From Desulfurococcales archaeon (GTDB lineage: Archaea; Thermoproteota; Thermoprotei_A; Sulfolobales; Desulfurococcaceae), in assembly GCA_027083045.1 (NCBI GenBank), contig JALWQP010000113.1:1-15828 (forward strand): 15,828 nucleotides of DNA. Reading direction: 5' to 3'. A program made the translations under genes and the position numbers. Under the pieces are notes generated by a model. That model was given only the letters and a program-made list of their open reading frames with translations, ran no database searches and was not told the origin of the DNA. The stretch's first letter is position 1, and every line of letters begins with the position of its first letter. Shown in pieces: positions 4,908 through 12,824 of the stretch.

Positions 4908-7900
4908 TTATGTTTCTACACTACTGGGTTGCGAACTAACAGTTATTGGTAGCTTATATGATGTTATCTTGTCCAGCACTAGTAATATAGTTGTTTCCAC
5001 GCTTGCCTTACCTGAAGCTATCATATCAATGGTTTCCTCCATCTTCTTAGTGGTTGATTCCGAAACTAGTTCTGCATAGTTCTTGGCGAGGTAATCATAT
5101 ACTTCTATACCTGTTTTCGTCGGTATAAGATATCCCCTCTTCTTTGACCTAATTACATATCCATGTCTGATTATGCTTGAGATTATTGATGCATAAGTAC
5201 TGGGTCTTCCAAGCCCCTTTGACTTCATCAGCTTAATGATCGAGCCCTCGCTATGAAGCTTCTCTAGAGATGAGTCTACAACTTTCATACTTACGGGCAT
5301 AAGTTTCTTGCCTACTATGTCTTGTATTGATGGATATGTCGTGGTTTTTCTGATAACGTCGAATCCATGATCCACTATTTCTAGGATCACTTCCAGCTCG
5401 GCCAACTTCAGATCTGCTACATATACTGAGATCTTGGCTACTTTTGCCTCGTAGGGTTTCATCTGACTAGCAATGAATCTGTTAAAGATCATACCGTAGA
5501 GCTTGTAGTGTAGACCAGTTAGGGGTATTGACGGATTAATTAATCCCTCTGAAATAGCTTTTATGAGCTCGTCGACATCGAGAGGATGAGTCGGCCGTAT
5601 TGCCTCATGCGCTCCTTTATCGCCCCAGTGGCTAGGTCTGAATAGATCTTCAAATCCATGTTTTTTAATATATTGCCTAGCTATTGATATTCCTGTCGAG
5701 GATACATATGTATAATCGGTTCTATGATAGGTTATCAAGCCCGATTCGAACAACTCTTGTGCAATCTTCATAGCGAGTCTCGATGGTATCCCTAGTCTGG
5801 ATGCATCCTCTAGAAGCATGTCAGTAGTGTATGGTGGTTGTGGATTGAATGTTTTTTCATTAATTTCTAAGAGTCTGAGCTCAACACCTTCCTTCTTAAT
5901 CCTATCTACAACTCTCTTATAATCATCTTTCCCAAGATGAAACCTTACTTTAAGATCGTTGGCTAGTTCGAGTATAATTAGCTTACATTTGTTCAGCTTC
6001 CATTTATTGTACTGTTCAATAATCCATCCAAGAACAGGTGTTTGAACTCTTCCAGCTCCCAACCAATTCTTACCATACTTAATCCATAGCTTCTGGCTTA
6101 AGCTGAAGCCTATGAGTCTATCAAGTATGCGTCTATATATCTCGGCCTCCACGAGCTTTTTATTAATTCTTCTCTTTTTACTGAATGCTTTCTTTAGCTC
6201 CGATAACGTTATTTCATGGAGCTCTATTCTCCATATGTTTTCCTCACTTACAAAGGGTCTAACAGTTAAATACACGTCATAAGCGATCTTTTCTCCCTCT
6301 ATGTCAGGGTCTGTGGCTATGTATATTTCGTCTGCTTCTGATGATAGCTTTCTCAGAACATTGACTATTTCGATTGAATCATAAAAAGCGGAGCTGCCGC
6401 ATCTCGGACATTTATCTCCGTATGTGAATTGATGGCCGCAAATCCTACAGCGTTTTATTGTTTCGTATTTGGGCATTATCTTACTATTATCGAAAATTAT
6501 CCCGTATGCACCTATTGGTTCTGTTGTTAGATCATATATATGGCCGCGTGTTGCTATAATATTCATATGTATGACAGTATTATCTGATATGAATGGTATC
6601 TCAAATACACTAACACTGCCTATTTTCCTTCTAGTCGGTTTACCGAAGAATCTCGCAATAGTTCTTGCTTTCGTTGGCGACTCTACTATAAGTAATATGT
6701 TTTTATAATTAAGCATATTGACTCCTTTCATTTGAGTTCTACTATCAATTATTTCTTTTATCTCAAGGTCAAGATCAACTCGATCGAGTTCCTTAAAGAC
6801 TAATTCCTCGTTATATACATTGAGTCTTTTCTCAAGCGATTTAACTACGTTAGAAAATGTTATGTTTTCAAATATTATTGATAGTCCATGGGTCATTTTT
6901 CCCCTTAATAGTCTGCTTGTTCTTCCACTTGCCTGAATGTAGGTCATAACGTCAGGAATAATTGCTTTATATGATCCTGTTTTTTCGTTGTAAAAGAGAG
7001 TTATTGACCCCATGTTCAATATTCTCTTATTTTTAAGTAACTCTTTTAGATCGCTTAAAATTTGTTTGTAGTAGGAATTAATCTCTTTATATAACTTGAT
7101 TAGTTTTTCATTACTAATATCTTCAACTGTGATTTTGCCTTTCATCAGATATGATAATAATCTCCTTTCACCTAGACTAAGCTTAAACATAGTATTTCTT
7201 AGGTTTGCACTTATAGTTCTATAGGAACTGTTACCTTTTTCTTCAGATAGTAGCAGTGCCGCTCTAGAGAGTAATGTTATATTTGCAAGAAATCCCTCGA
7301 GATCTATTGTAAATGCAGGTGTTCCTAGAAATATGATGTATCTAATGTGTTCAGGTGCATCTATGCCTCTGACGCTCATACCGTAGTAGCTAGAGCTCCC
7401 TATTATGATGTCGATCTTACCTTCAATGAATTTTTTAATGTTATATGGTGTCGCCTCGGCTATCTGTAGACCTAGGGCCTTCTTCTTTAAGTGTTCGACA
7501 ACATTTTTGAAAACTTCCTTAAATGGATGCCTTGGGCTTATTAGAATTAGGCATCCACGGCCTAATTTTTTGATTACACTAATAAGGGCATTGTTTAGCT
7601 CTTTCTCGTCTTTGAAGAGATAATAAGAATCGGTTACATTTCTGCCATATATTGTTATACCTGAAATATCGGTACGTAATAGATCTCTAAGTATCGATGC
7701 ATAGCCGCCACGCATTCTGCCGGTTGCTGATGATATAATGACTTGTTTTCTCTTAACTTTTGATAACTTATCATCTATCCTTATCTCGATCTCTAAGAGC
7801 TTCTTTATTAGTTCCTTGGATTCTTCTTCTTTATTCAAAGATCTTAGCACAATAAGTCTCCAGAGTATTGAATGTTTTTTCTTAATGAGTTCGATAATTT

Positions 7901-8573
7901 CATCATCATAACCTAGTAGATGGAGTAGTTTTACTATGCTTTTTGCACTACGCATTAGCGAGTCAACATCATCGATCATAATTATTTCGGGATTGCTTTC
8001 CCGAACAAGATCGTCGTATCTTGATAAGAAATGATTAGTTGCAACAAGTATATCGTACTGCCCGTTTTTCACAGCTTCAAGGATTTTTTCTCTTTTCTTT
8101 TTAGATAATGATGAATCATAGAATATGATCTTAACGCTATTAATTCCGCTATTTACCAGTTTTTCGTATATTTGTTTCGCCAATGCTTTTGTCGGTGCAA
8201 GATATAGGATCTTATGCTTGTACTCCTTACTAGCGTATAAAGCATATGTTATAAGTAAAGTTGTCTTTCCCATGCCAGTAGGGGCTATTATTACTGTATT
8301 CTCTTTGTTGAGTAATCTTTTAGCCCATGCTCGCTGGGCGCCCCATGGTTTAAAACCATTATTGACCTCTTGGAAAAACCTGGCAAAATACTCTATCTCT
8401 TCTAAGAGATCATGATATGATGAAAGAGCCGAAAGCGTGTATTTATTACTTCCGGCTAAACACCTTGTACAAATCCCTGCCCTCTCTAGCGAACTAGCCT
8501 CTGCATCTCCTCCACAAGATGGGCATGCATGGGAGTAAATAGGATCTAAAATTGTTTTTCTCTGCATAATCAT
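4908..8573 (-). CDS. rgy: Reverse gyrase
   Basis: This enzyme introduces positive supercoils using ATP and is a hallmark of hyperthermophiles. The open frame reaches GTG 8630 (1240 codons), but ATG 8573 or ATG 8567, just before the first zinc finger and after GGGATGAT, is the likelier start (about 1220 residues). Using numbering from GTG 8630: zinc finger C36/C39/C54/C57; helicase-like domain with Walker A APTGMGKT (116-123), DDVD (220-223), SAT (301-303) and QASGR (566-570); topoisomerase IA domain with toprim IVESPTKA (E650) and DPDIEGE (774-780); second zinc finger C728/C731/C741/C744; catalytic Tyr Y968 in ITYHRTD. All key residues are present, so it should be active. It is divergent from Alba, sharing an upstream region, and convergent with the Alba paralogue. 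Confidence 0.97.
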   Translation of the reverse strand: MIMQRKTILDPIYSHACPSCGGDAEASSLERAGICTRCLAGSNKYTLSALSSYHDLLEEIEYFARFFQEVNNGFKPWGAQRAWAKRLLNKENTVIIAPTGMGKTTLLITYALYASKEYKHKILYLAPTKALAKQIYEKLVNSGINSVKIIFYDSSLSKKKREKILEAVKNGQYDILVATNHFLSRYDDLVRESNPEIIMIDDVDSLMRSAKSIVKLLHLLGYDDEIIELIKKKHSILWRLIVLRSLNKEEESKELIKKLLEIEIRIDDKLSKVKRKQVIISSATGRMRGGYASILRDLLRTDISGITIYGRNVTDSYYLFKDEKELNNALISVIKKLGRGCLILISPRHPFKEVFKNVVEHLKKKALGLQIAEATPYNIKKFIEGKIDIIIGSSSYYGMSVRGIDAPEHIRYIIFLGTPAFTIDLEGFLANITLLSRAALLLSEEKGNSSYRTISANLRNTMFKLSLGERRLLSYLMKGKITVEDISNEKLIKLYKEINSYYKQILSDLKELLKNKRILNMGSITLFYNEKTGSYKAIIPDVMTYIQASGRTSRLLRGKMTHGLSIIFENITFSNVVKSLEKRLNVYNEELVFKELDRVDLDLEIKEIIDSRTQMKGVNMLNYKNILLIVESPTKARTIARFFGKPTRRKIGSVSVFEIPFISDNTVIHMNIIATRGHIYDLTTEPIGAYGIIFDNSKIMPKYETIKRCRICGHQFTYGDKCPRCGSSAFYDSIEIVNVLRKLSSEADEIYIATDPDIEGEKIAYDVYLTVRPFVSEENIWRIELHEITLSELKKAFSKKRRINKKLVEAEIYRRILDRLIGFSLSQKLWIKYGKNWLGAGRVQTPVLGWIIEQYNKWKLNKCKLIILELANDLKVRFHLGKDDYKRVVDRIKKEGVELRLLEINEKTFNPQPPYTTDMLLEDASRLGIPSRLAMKIAQELFESGLITYHRTDYTYVSSTGISIARQYIKKHGFEDLFRPSHWGDKGAHEAIRPTHPLDVDELIKAISEGLINPSIPLTGLHYKLYGMIFNRFIASQMKPYEAKVAKISVYVADLKLAELEVILEIVDHGFDVIRKTTTYPSIQDIVGKKLMPVSMKVVDSSLEKLHSEGSIIKLMKSKGLGRPSTYASIISSIIRHGYVIRSKKRGYLIPTKTGIEVYDYLAKNYAELVSESTTKKMEETIDMIASGKASVETTILLVLDKITSYKLPITVSSQPSSVET

Positions 8574-8660
8574 CCCTAGAAACGATATCGTTACAGTGCT
8601 TTGGATTAAAAGGAAGGGGGACAATAACACTCATAGGTTATTCTTAAGTATGGGAGTAAA

Positions 8661-8670
8661 GTTTATATAG
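8661..8670 (+). promoter_or_regulatory. TATA box of alba, nearly symmetric
   Basis: GTTTATATAG, preceded by a purine-rich GTAAA that could serve as a BRE, is a strong archaeal TATA element 58-67 bp upstream of the Alba ATG. Its complement CTATATAAAC also reads as a TATA box towards reverse gyrase, predicting a start near 8640. Whether it works in both directions cannot be told from sequence. Confidence 0.65.
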
Positions 8671-8672
8671 AA

Positions 8673-8691
8673 ACCCTAGGATTCATAGGGT
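8673..8691. repeat. Inverted repeat at the predicted alba start site
   Basis: ACCCTA (8673-8678) and TAGGGT (8686-8691) form a perfect 6-bp inverted repeat with a 7-base spacer. It starts immediately after the TATA box and spans the expected initiation region, so it could be an operator or a 5' leader hairpin. A TCTAGA palindrome follows at 8691-8696. Confidence 0.6.
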
Positions 8692-8727
8692 CTAGACTAA
8701 AACAAGCGTTGTCAATAGGTGGGCATC

Positions 8728-9024
8728 ATGGCAGAGGCAACACCTCATGCAAGCAACACCGTACTAGTTGGTAAGAAGCCCGTAATGAACTATGTAATCG
8801 CAGTCCTAACCCTAATACATCAGGGCGTAAAAGAGATAGTTGTTAAGGCTAGGGGAAGAGCGATCAGCAAGGCTGTCGACACCGTAGAGATCGTTAGGAA
8901 CAGGTTCCTACCCGGTAAGGTAGACATCGAAGAGATAAAGATCGGCAGCCAGACGGTCACCAACCCCAGCGGCCGCGAGACCAGGGTAAGCACTATCGAG
9001 ATAAAGCTCAAGGTAAAAGAGTAA
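8728..9024 (+). CDS. albA: Alba chromatin protein (Alba1/Sso10b type)
   Basis: Ninety-eight residues from ATG 8728, with an AGGTGGGC ribosome binding site directly upstream (the GTG at 8719 lies in that site). The sequence contains the Alba signature GKKPVMNY (15-22) and VKARGRAISKAVDTVEIVRNRFLPGKV, very close to what I recall of Sulfolobus Sso10b. The lysines K16/K17 are those acetylated and DNA-contacting in that protein. It coats double-stranded DNA and RNA as an abundant dimer. The gene is clearly more G/C-rich than its neighbours and favours AGG, CTA and ACC codons, consistent with very high expression. A strong TATA box and a T-run (9057-9062) bracket it as a single-gene unit. Confidence 0.97.
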   Translation: MAEATPHASNTVLVGKKPVMNYVIAVLTLIHQGVKEIVVKARGRAISKAVDTVEIVRNRFLPGKVDIEEIKIGSQTVTNPSGRETRVSTIEIKLKVKE

Positions 9025-9055
9025 TGAGGTCAAGGCAACAAGAATAAAATAATAG

Positions 9056-9063
9056 TGTTTTTC
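9056..9063 (+). terminator. T-run terminator of alba
   Basis: TGTTTTTC follows the Alba stop codon by about 32 bp. Oligo-T tracts are the usual archaeal terminators; no hairpin precedes it. Confidence 0.45.
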
Positions 9064-9074
9064 TAGCGCTTTCG

Positions 9075-9380
9075 CTACACAGTTCCTATTCGGCGAACAC
9101 GTCCTTCCTTATAACTACGTAGTAAAGAATCAAAATAGTGGCTGAAATCTATACATTTCACATAAACATTGTTTATCCTCCTTAAAAGCCCTAGCCTTAT
9201 AAGTCTCCTCAGCACGTTCCAAGCCACTTTTCTAGAGAGAATAAGTTCGTTCATGATAATGTCTAACACTTCACCAATGTTGTATTCTCTTTCGCCATCC
9301 TTACATAGAATGTAAAATGCCAGCAACTCACGTTTCTTCAGTAGTCTACTAATCTTATCAGTAGCCTGGTTACTCCTCAT
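9075..9380 (-). CDS. Small winged-helix-like DNA-binding protein
   Basis: This 101-residue basic protein starts at ATG 9380. The middle (about residues 35-75, YNIGEVLDIIMNELILSRKVAWNVLRRL followed by IRLGLLRRINNVYVKC) has the helix-turn-helix plus hairpin rhythm of a winged helix: a recognition-like helix SRKVAWNVLRRL, then GLL and a short beta wing. No cofactor motif is visible. The start codon lies within the C' box of the sRNA at 9358-9411, so the first 23 bases of the gene and the RNA share sequence. There is no good ribosome binding site; AAGG abuts the ATG. It follows the 112-codon gene by 57 bp on the same strand. A regulator is the likely role, by fold guess only. Confidence 0.65.
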   Translation of the reverse strand: MRSNQATDKISRLLKKRELLAFYILCKDGEREYNIGEVLDIIMNELILSRKVAWNVLRRLIRLGLLRRINNVYVKCIDFSHYFDSLLRSYKEGRVRRIGTV

Positions 9381-9411
9381 CCTTAATGTCAGCCCTTACA
9401 ATGTTCATCAT
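9358..9411 (-). ncRNA. C/D-box guide sRNA with two perfect 12-base guides
   Basis: Reading the minus strand from 9411: C box ATGATGA (9411-9405), guide ACATTGTAAGGG (12 bases), D' box CTGA (9392-9389), 8-base spacer CATTAAGG, C' box ATGAGGA (9380-9374), guide GTAACCAGGCTA (12 bases), D box CTGA (9361-9358). Two exact CTGA boxes, each 12 bases after a C-type box, make the textbook archaeal double-guide layout in 54 bases. The D guide predicts a target of TAGCCTGGTTAC, which resembles tRNA D-loop sequence (AGCCUGGUU). The D' target would be CCCTTACAATGT, unassigned. The RNA lies between two small genes and overlaps the start of the downstream one. Confidence 0.85.
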
Positions 9412-9437
9412 ATATAGCTATTTGAATCTCGAAGGTA

Positions 9438-9776
9438 TTAATCTTGATCTTCAAATAACTCTATCAAGATGCGTGCCTTAATCTCGCGTTTTGAAAATGG
9501 CGGTAAAGTCTCGCCTAGATCAACAGCTATTACAACAGGATTTCCAAGACTATCAGTGAATCTTATTTCAGCTACATATCTCTTTTTAGGCCCTTCCTCC
9601 ACGCTTTTCATGAGGGCATCCATTATCCTTGATATAGCCATCTGGAACGAAACAGGGCTTGATAGATCTTCAGGCCGCAATATAATGTTTTGTAGTCCCT
9701 GTATAATCTCCCCGATCTTTGCCTGGGCCTCAAATATCTTTATCACTTTGGTCTTCTCATGTTCCCCTTCACTCAT
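9438..9776 (-). CDS. Hypothetical acidic small protein
   Basis: A 112-residue protein from ATG 9776, with GGGTGCT about eight bases upstream as ribosome binding site. The first half is predicted helical (KVIKIFEAQAKIGEIIQGLQNIIL, then FQMAISRIMDALMKSVEE). The second half looks like beta strands (KRYVAEIRFTDSLGNPVVIAVDLGE) ending in a helix (SKREIKARILIELFEDQD). No Cys or catalytic motif stands out. I do not recognise the family; it may be restricted to Crenarchaeota. It is first in a minus-strand pair with the winged-helix gene, with the sRNA between them. Its upstream region is shared with the divergent 244-codon gene. Confidence 0.7.
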   Translation of the reverse strand: MSEGEHEKTKVIKIFEAQAKIGEIIQGLQNIILRPEDLSSPVSFQMAISRIMDALMKSVEEGPKKRYVAEIRFTDSLGNPVVIAVDLGETLPPFSKREIKARILIELFEDQD

Positions 9777-9848
9777 ACTAGTAGCACCCTTAACACAGAT
9801 AACAATTATAATGTATTATAAAATTGCTCTGAATACTGGGATGGTCCT

Positions 9849-10583
9849 ATGCGTATACCGGCGGGGTCAATACTGATATTTCCTAGGTGTAATAACGCTT
9901 TGGAATTCTATAAAGCGATAACAGATGTTCTGGGAGAGGCCGTCATAGAAAAGCTTGGCGTAATGCTTGAACCAACATACGTTGTTGCACAGAAACTCGG
10001 TAAAACCATTCCTATATGGATGATAGTTCCTCCTCTCGCAATAATCCTACGCGAGACGCCTGAAACCATAGAGAGCCATGGATTGCATCAAATATGTAAT
10101 AGTGCTGGTTATTGTTTTAAAACACTTAGAGATGCGTGGGGAGAAGTTGTATTTATTCATATGGACGAGTTATCAAAACTGATCATGTTGTTTGAAAATA
10201 TGTATAGAAGTGTGGATACTAAAATCCTGGTTTACGAGATATTTAATAAGATCAGAATAGTGTTCTACAGAGTAAATATGAGGCAGAATAATTACGAGCT
10301 TCTTGTAATAGCGGGCTTAGAAAAGTTGAATACATCTGGGTTTATGGCGCGAATAGGCTTCCTCGATGAGAAATATATGGCAGCTATTACCAAGGCTATA
10401 AAGGAATATGGCGAAATAATTCCTGTAGCAGTCTATGTTAGCGGTAAAGAATCTTTACCTGCGGTGGTTGTTAGAAAAGATAATGTTATTATTGTTGATG
10501 TGTATGTTCATGAGAAGTATTTAGCTGAGTTATTTATTATAGTACTACTTACTATACTTCAATCGGCTCATCGGAAATCATAG
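9849..10583 (+). CDS. Hypothetical protein, 244 residues
   Basis: The frame starts at ATG 9849 in a G-rich context (GGGATGGTCC just upstream). The protein is mixed alpha/beta and mostly soluble: an N-terminal SILIFPRCNNALEFYKAITDVLGEAV, a hydrophobic stretch IPIWMIVPPLAIIL (about residues 54-67), a central helical region, then IIPVAVYVSGKESLPAVVVRKDNVIIVDVYVHEKYLAELFIIVLLTIL near the end, whose last hydrophobic segment may be buried rather than in a membrane. No catalytic motif is visible and I do not recognise a family. It is divergent from the 112-codon gene, and its last six bases overlap the convergent end of XPB. Confidence 0.7.
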   Translation: MRIPAGSILIFPRCNNALEFYKAITDVLGEAVIEKLGVMLEPTYVVAQKLGKTIPIWMIVPPLAIILRETPETIESHGLHQICNSAGYCFKTLRDAWGEVVFIHMDELSKLIMLFENMYRSVDTKILVYEIFNKIRIVFYRVNMRQNNYELLVIAGLEKLNTSGFMARIGFLDEKYMAAITKAIKEYGEIIPVAVYVSGKESLPAVVVRKDNVIIVDVYVHEKYLAELFIIVLLTILQSAHRKS

Positions 10584-12251
10584 GCCGAAATCATCAAGCA
10601 CTGTTTTCTTGCGCCTTTTAGCCTGATATTCCTCATGGGTACCCGAAACTATAATCTCGTATAGAATAGCCTCTTTGTTCTTTCCCGGCCTTAGTATTCT
10701 CCCTAGTCTCTGTATAAATTGCCTCTTCGATCCTGTACCTGATACAATAATACCAATATTGGCGTCCGGTATATCGAGGCCTTCATCTCCTACAGTCGTC
10801 ACTATTAGTATTCCACTCGGAGAACTGCGGAAATGCTCGAGTATTTTCTTTCTTTTATCAGTAGGTGTTTCTCCCGTCAGTACTAGTGCTCCGTATTTTT
10901 CCAGCATTTTCCCCAGTTCTTCAGCTTGTTTGACATATTGTGTGAAGATAATGATCTTGTTCTTCTTCCTTATTTCCCTATCAACTATTTCAACTACTTT
11001 CTTTAGCTTCGAATGTGAGAACGCTATTATGTCATGCATTTTCTTATGAAATGATAATGCTTTTCTGGCGTCTGGAACACCTTTCAATGCTAGGTTTAAT
11101 ATTTCTTGGAATCTCCTGCCTTTCGCAAACCTGCGATAGGTTTCACGATATGCATTGTATTCTTTCTTTTCTTTTGGGGATAGCTTAATTTTTATAGTCA
11201 CTATTTTATATCGTGCCAAATATCCCTGAGAAGCCAGTTCTGCGGCTGATCTGTGATATATTATACCACCGAGTAATGGAAATAATTCCTCGTGTTTACC
11301 GTCTTCCCTAATGGCTGTGGCTGATAACCCCATTCTGTACGGGGCTAGAGAGTGTATTGCTATATATTTGAACTTCTCAGCGGGAAGATGATGTACTTCA
11401 TCGATTATTAGGAGGTCAAAATAAGGAGATAAAACGTTGATGTTGCGATAGCCGCTCTGATACGTAGTGATGGTTATAGGTGATATTCTTTTCTCCTCAG
11501 AGTAATAGAGGCCTACTAGCCCTGGCCTTGCATCGGTATATCTGAATATTTGTTCCTTCCATTGAAACATTTGTTCCTTTGTATAAGTTATTATGAGTGT
11601 TCTTCTCTGCGACTTGGTTATCGCTGCAATGCCTATGAGGGTTTTCCCGGATCCTGTGGGTAAGACTATTATTCCTTGGTGCTTATTTTCTATCCATTTA
11701 GTGAGGGCTTCCCACTGGTATGGGCGTAATTCAACATCTTTAAGATTGAGTGTTTGCGGCAATTTTTTCGGTTTCAATATCCCGGAACGATCGTTTAGAG
11801 GTATCGAATATGCTCCGGCTAATGCAATTAATTCATTTAGCCTCCAAGGCAGGATCTCATATTTAATAGAGGTTTTGTCTTTTGCTCTAAAGCGTGGATT
11901 TAGATCTCTAAGTCTATCTTTGATCAAACGATATGTTTCCCAAGGGATGTCAATCACTATTTTTCCTCTAAGGCTATTCCATGTTATGGAAATCGAAAAT
12001 TTACCGTACTCCTCTCTTATGGAGTCCAGATCCTCCGGAGATATATTAATTCCGATTTCATCGAATAAATTAACTAGATCATTAAATGAATAACCATTAA
12101 GAAGAGCTTTTCTAACATTTAGCCTAAATACTGGTCCAGACTGCTTCTCGTATCCGATATAGTCAGAGATTCTTGTGAGCTCCCTAAACTCCTGATCATC
12201 TAGCCATCTATTAGGCCTTAACATTATGGGCAAGACATGATCACTCATCAT
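10578..12251 (-). CDS. xpb: XPB-family DNA helicase (superfamily 2)
   Basis: A 557-residue archaeal homologue of the TFIIH/nucleotide-excision-repair helicase XPB. An N-terminal part of about 170 residues, containing a damage-recognition-like domain, is followed by the helicase core: Walker A LPTGSGKT (197-204), DEVH (284-287), SAT (310-312) with the XPB-specific RED motif (R315-E316-D317), a thumb-like basic insertion (about 360-400), and motif VI QRLGRILRPG (514-523). All core residues are intact. In many archaea XPB is paired with the nuclease Bax1; none is encoded in this window. Instead its ATG (ATGATGAGTGA) overlaps the stop of a small Cys-containing gene, implying translational coupling. 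Its 3' end overlaps a convergent gene by six bases. Confidence 0.95.
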   Translation of the reverse strand: MMSDHVLPIMLRPNRWLDDQEFRELTRISDYIGYEKQSGPVFRLNVRKALLNGYSFNDLVNLFDEIGINISPEDLDSIREEYGKFSISITWNSLRGKIVIDIPWETYRLIKDRLRDLNPRFRAKDKTSIKYEILPWRLNELIALAGAYSIPLNDRSGILKPKKLPQTLNLKDVELRPYQWEALTKWIENKHQGIIVLPTGSGKTLIGIAAITKSQRRTLIITYTKEQMFQWKEQIFRYTDARPGLVGLYYSEEKRISPITITTYQSGYRNINVLSPYFDLLIIDEVHHLPAEKFKYIAIHSLAPYRMGLSATAIREDGKHEELFPLLGGIIYHRSAAELASQGYLARYKIVTIKIKLSPKEKKEYNAYRETYRRFAKGRRFQEILNLALKGVPDARKALSFHKKMHDIIAFSHSKLKKVVEIVDREIRKKNKIIIFTQYVKQAEELGKMLEKYGALVLTGETPTDKRKKILEHFRSSPSGILIVTTVGDEGLDIPDANIGIIVSGTGSKRQFIQRLGRILRPGKNKEAILYEIIVSGTHEEYQAKRRKKTVLDDFGL

Positions 12252-12663
12252 AAATTATTCCTTCTTCGTACGGCAAAGCTTTGATAGTTATCTTTTCATC
12301 AAGAGTATGATCTCTGCATAATATTTTTACAGCTTTCCCAGATAATTCTGGCGGAATATAAAACGCTATTCTCTCATTGTATGTCCTAATTATTTTTGAG
12401 AATCTTATTATTATCTCAATATCAGGAGTGATTTTCTCGTTTCTTGATAGATATATTATGCATCCCAATACATCAATTAGATACTCTTCGGGTACAGGAG
12501 TTATTTTTAATAGTAAGCAGAACTCCCTGTTATTACATTCTCTACATATAAGTGTATAGGGCTCACCTAGCTCTTCAGATTTTGTAACGGCTTTTTTGAT
12601 GATTTCATTGATTTTATTACCAGATAAGTTAAGGGCTTCAATGATCGTATTTATTGATTGCAT
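12241..12663 (-). CDS. Cys-containing hypothetical protein coupled to XPB
   Basis: The frame is open to ATG 12693, but a strong ribosome binding site GGTGACC (12669-12675) sits five bases before ATG 12663, giving 140 residues (TTG 12666 is also possible). Numbering from 12663, cysteines C40, C43, C49 and C68 (ICREC, EFC, LGC) could bind a metal; another, C116, lies in KILCRDH. The rest is mixed alpha/beta: ITPDIEIIIRFSKIIRTYNERIAFYIPPELSGKAV. I do not recognise a family. The stop overlaps the XPB start by 11 bases, and a TATA box at 12741-12750 would serve both genes. An XPB partner or an excision-repair accessory factor is a reasonable guess from context alone. Confidence 0.75.
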   Translation of the reverse strand: MQSINTIIEALNLSGNKINEIIKKAVTKSEELGEPYTLICRECNNREFCLLLKITPVPEEYLIDVLGCIIYLSRNEKITPDIEIIIRFSKIIRTYNERIAFYIPPELSGKAVKILCRDHTLDEKITIKALPYEEGIIYDE

Positions 12664-12740
12664 CAAGGGGTCACCGCGTGGGTTTTTCATCATCCATATA
12701 TGTCGGTACTTAAGACCGTGCTCATCCCCCGAGTTTATAC

Positions 12741-12750
12741 TTTATATATG
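12741..12750 (-). promoter_or_regulatory. TATA box of the XPB operon
   Basis: On the minus strand CATATATAAA is a good TATA element. A start site near 12718, at a run of G, would give a leader of about 55 bases before ATG 12663. Confidence 0.55.
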
Positions 12751-12756
12751 AGTAAT

Positions 12757-12777
12757 CTTATAATATCTGTTTAAAAC
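12757..12777 (+). promoter_or_regulatory. Promoter region of the HTH-phosphoribosyltransferase gene
   Basis: Two TATA-like elements, CTTATAATAT (12758-12767) and GTTTAAAAC (12769-12777), lie 48-67 bp upstream of ATG 12825. They sit next to the divergent XPB-operon TATA box, so the two promoters occupy a region under 40 bp wide. Confidence 0.45.
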
Positions 12778-12824
12778 TCTATATTGTTGATACGCTTATG
12801 TCAAAAATGAAATGGTGGTTTTAT

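Noticed and set aside
11593..12093. 166-codon open frame antisense to XPB
   Set aside because: It lies wholly inside a gene with all its conserved helicase motifs intact. The translation is low-complexity Ser/Leu/Arg-rich, as expected from reading a real gene backwards.
12694..12740. ATGATGA near the XPB-operon leader as a possible C box
   Set aside because: No CTGA follows within a reasonable distance on that strand; the motif is simply two ATG codons at an alternative start.
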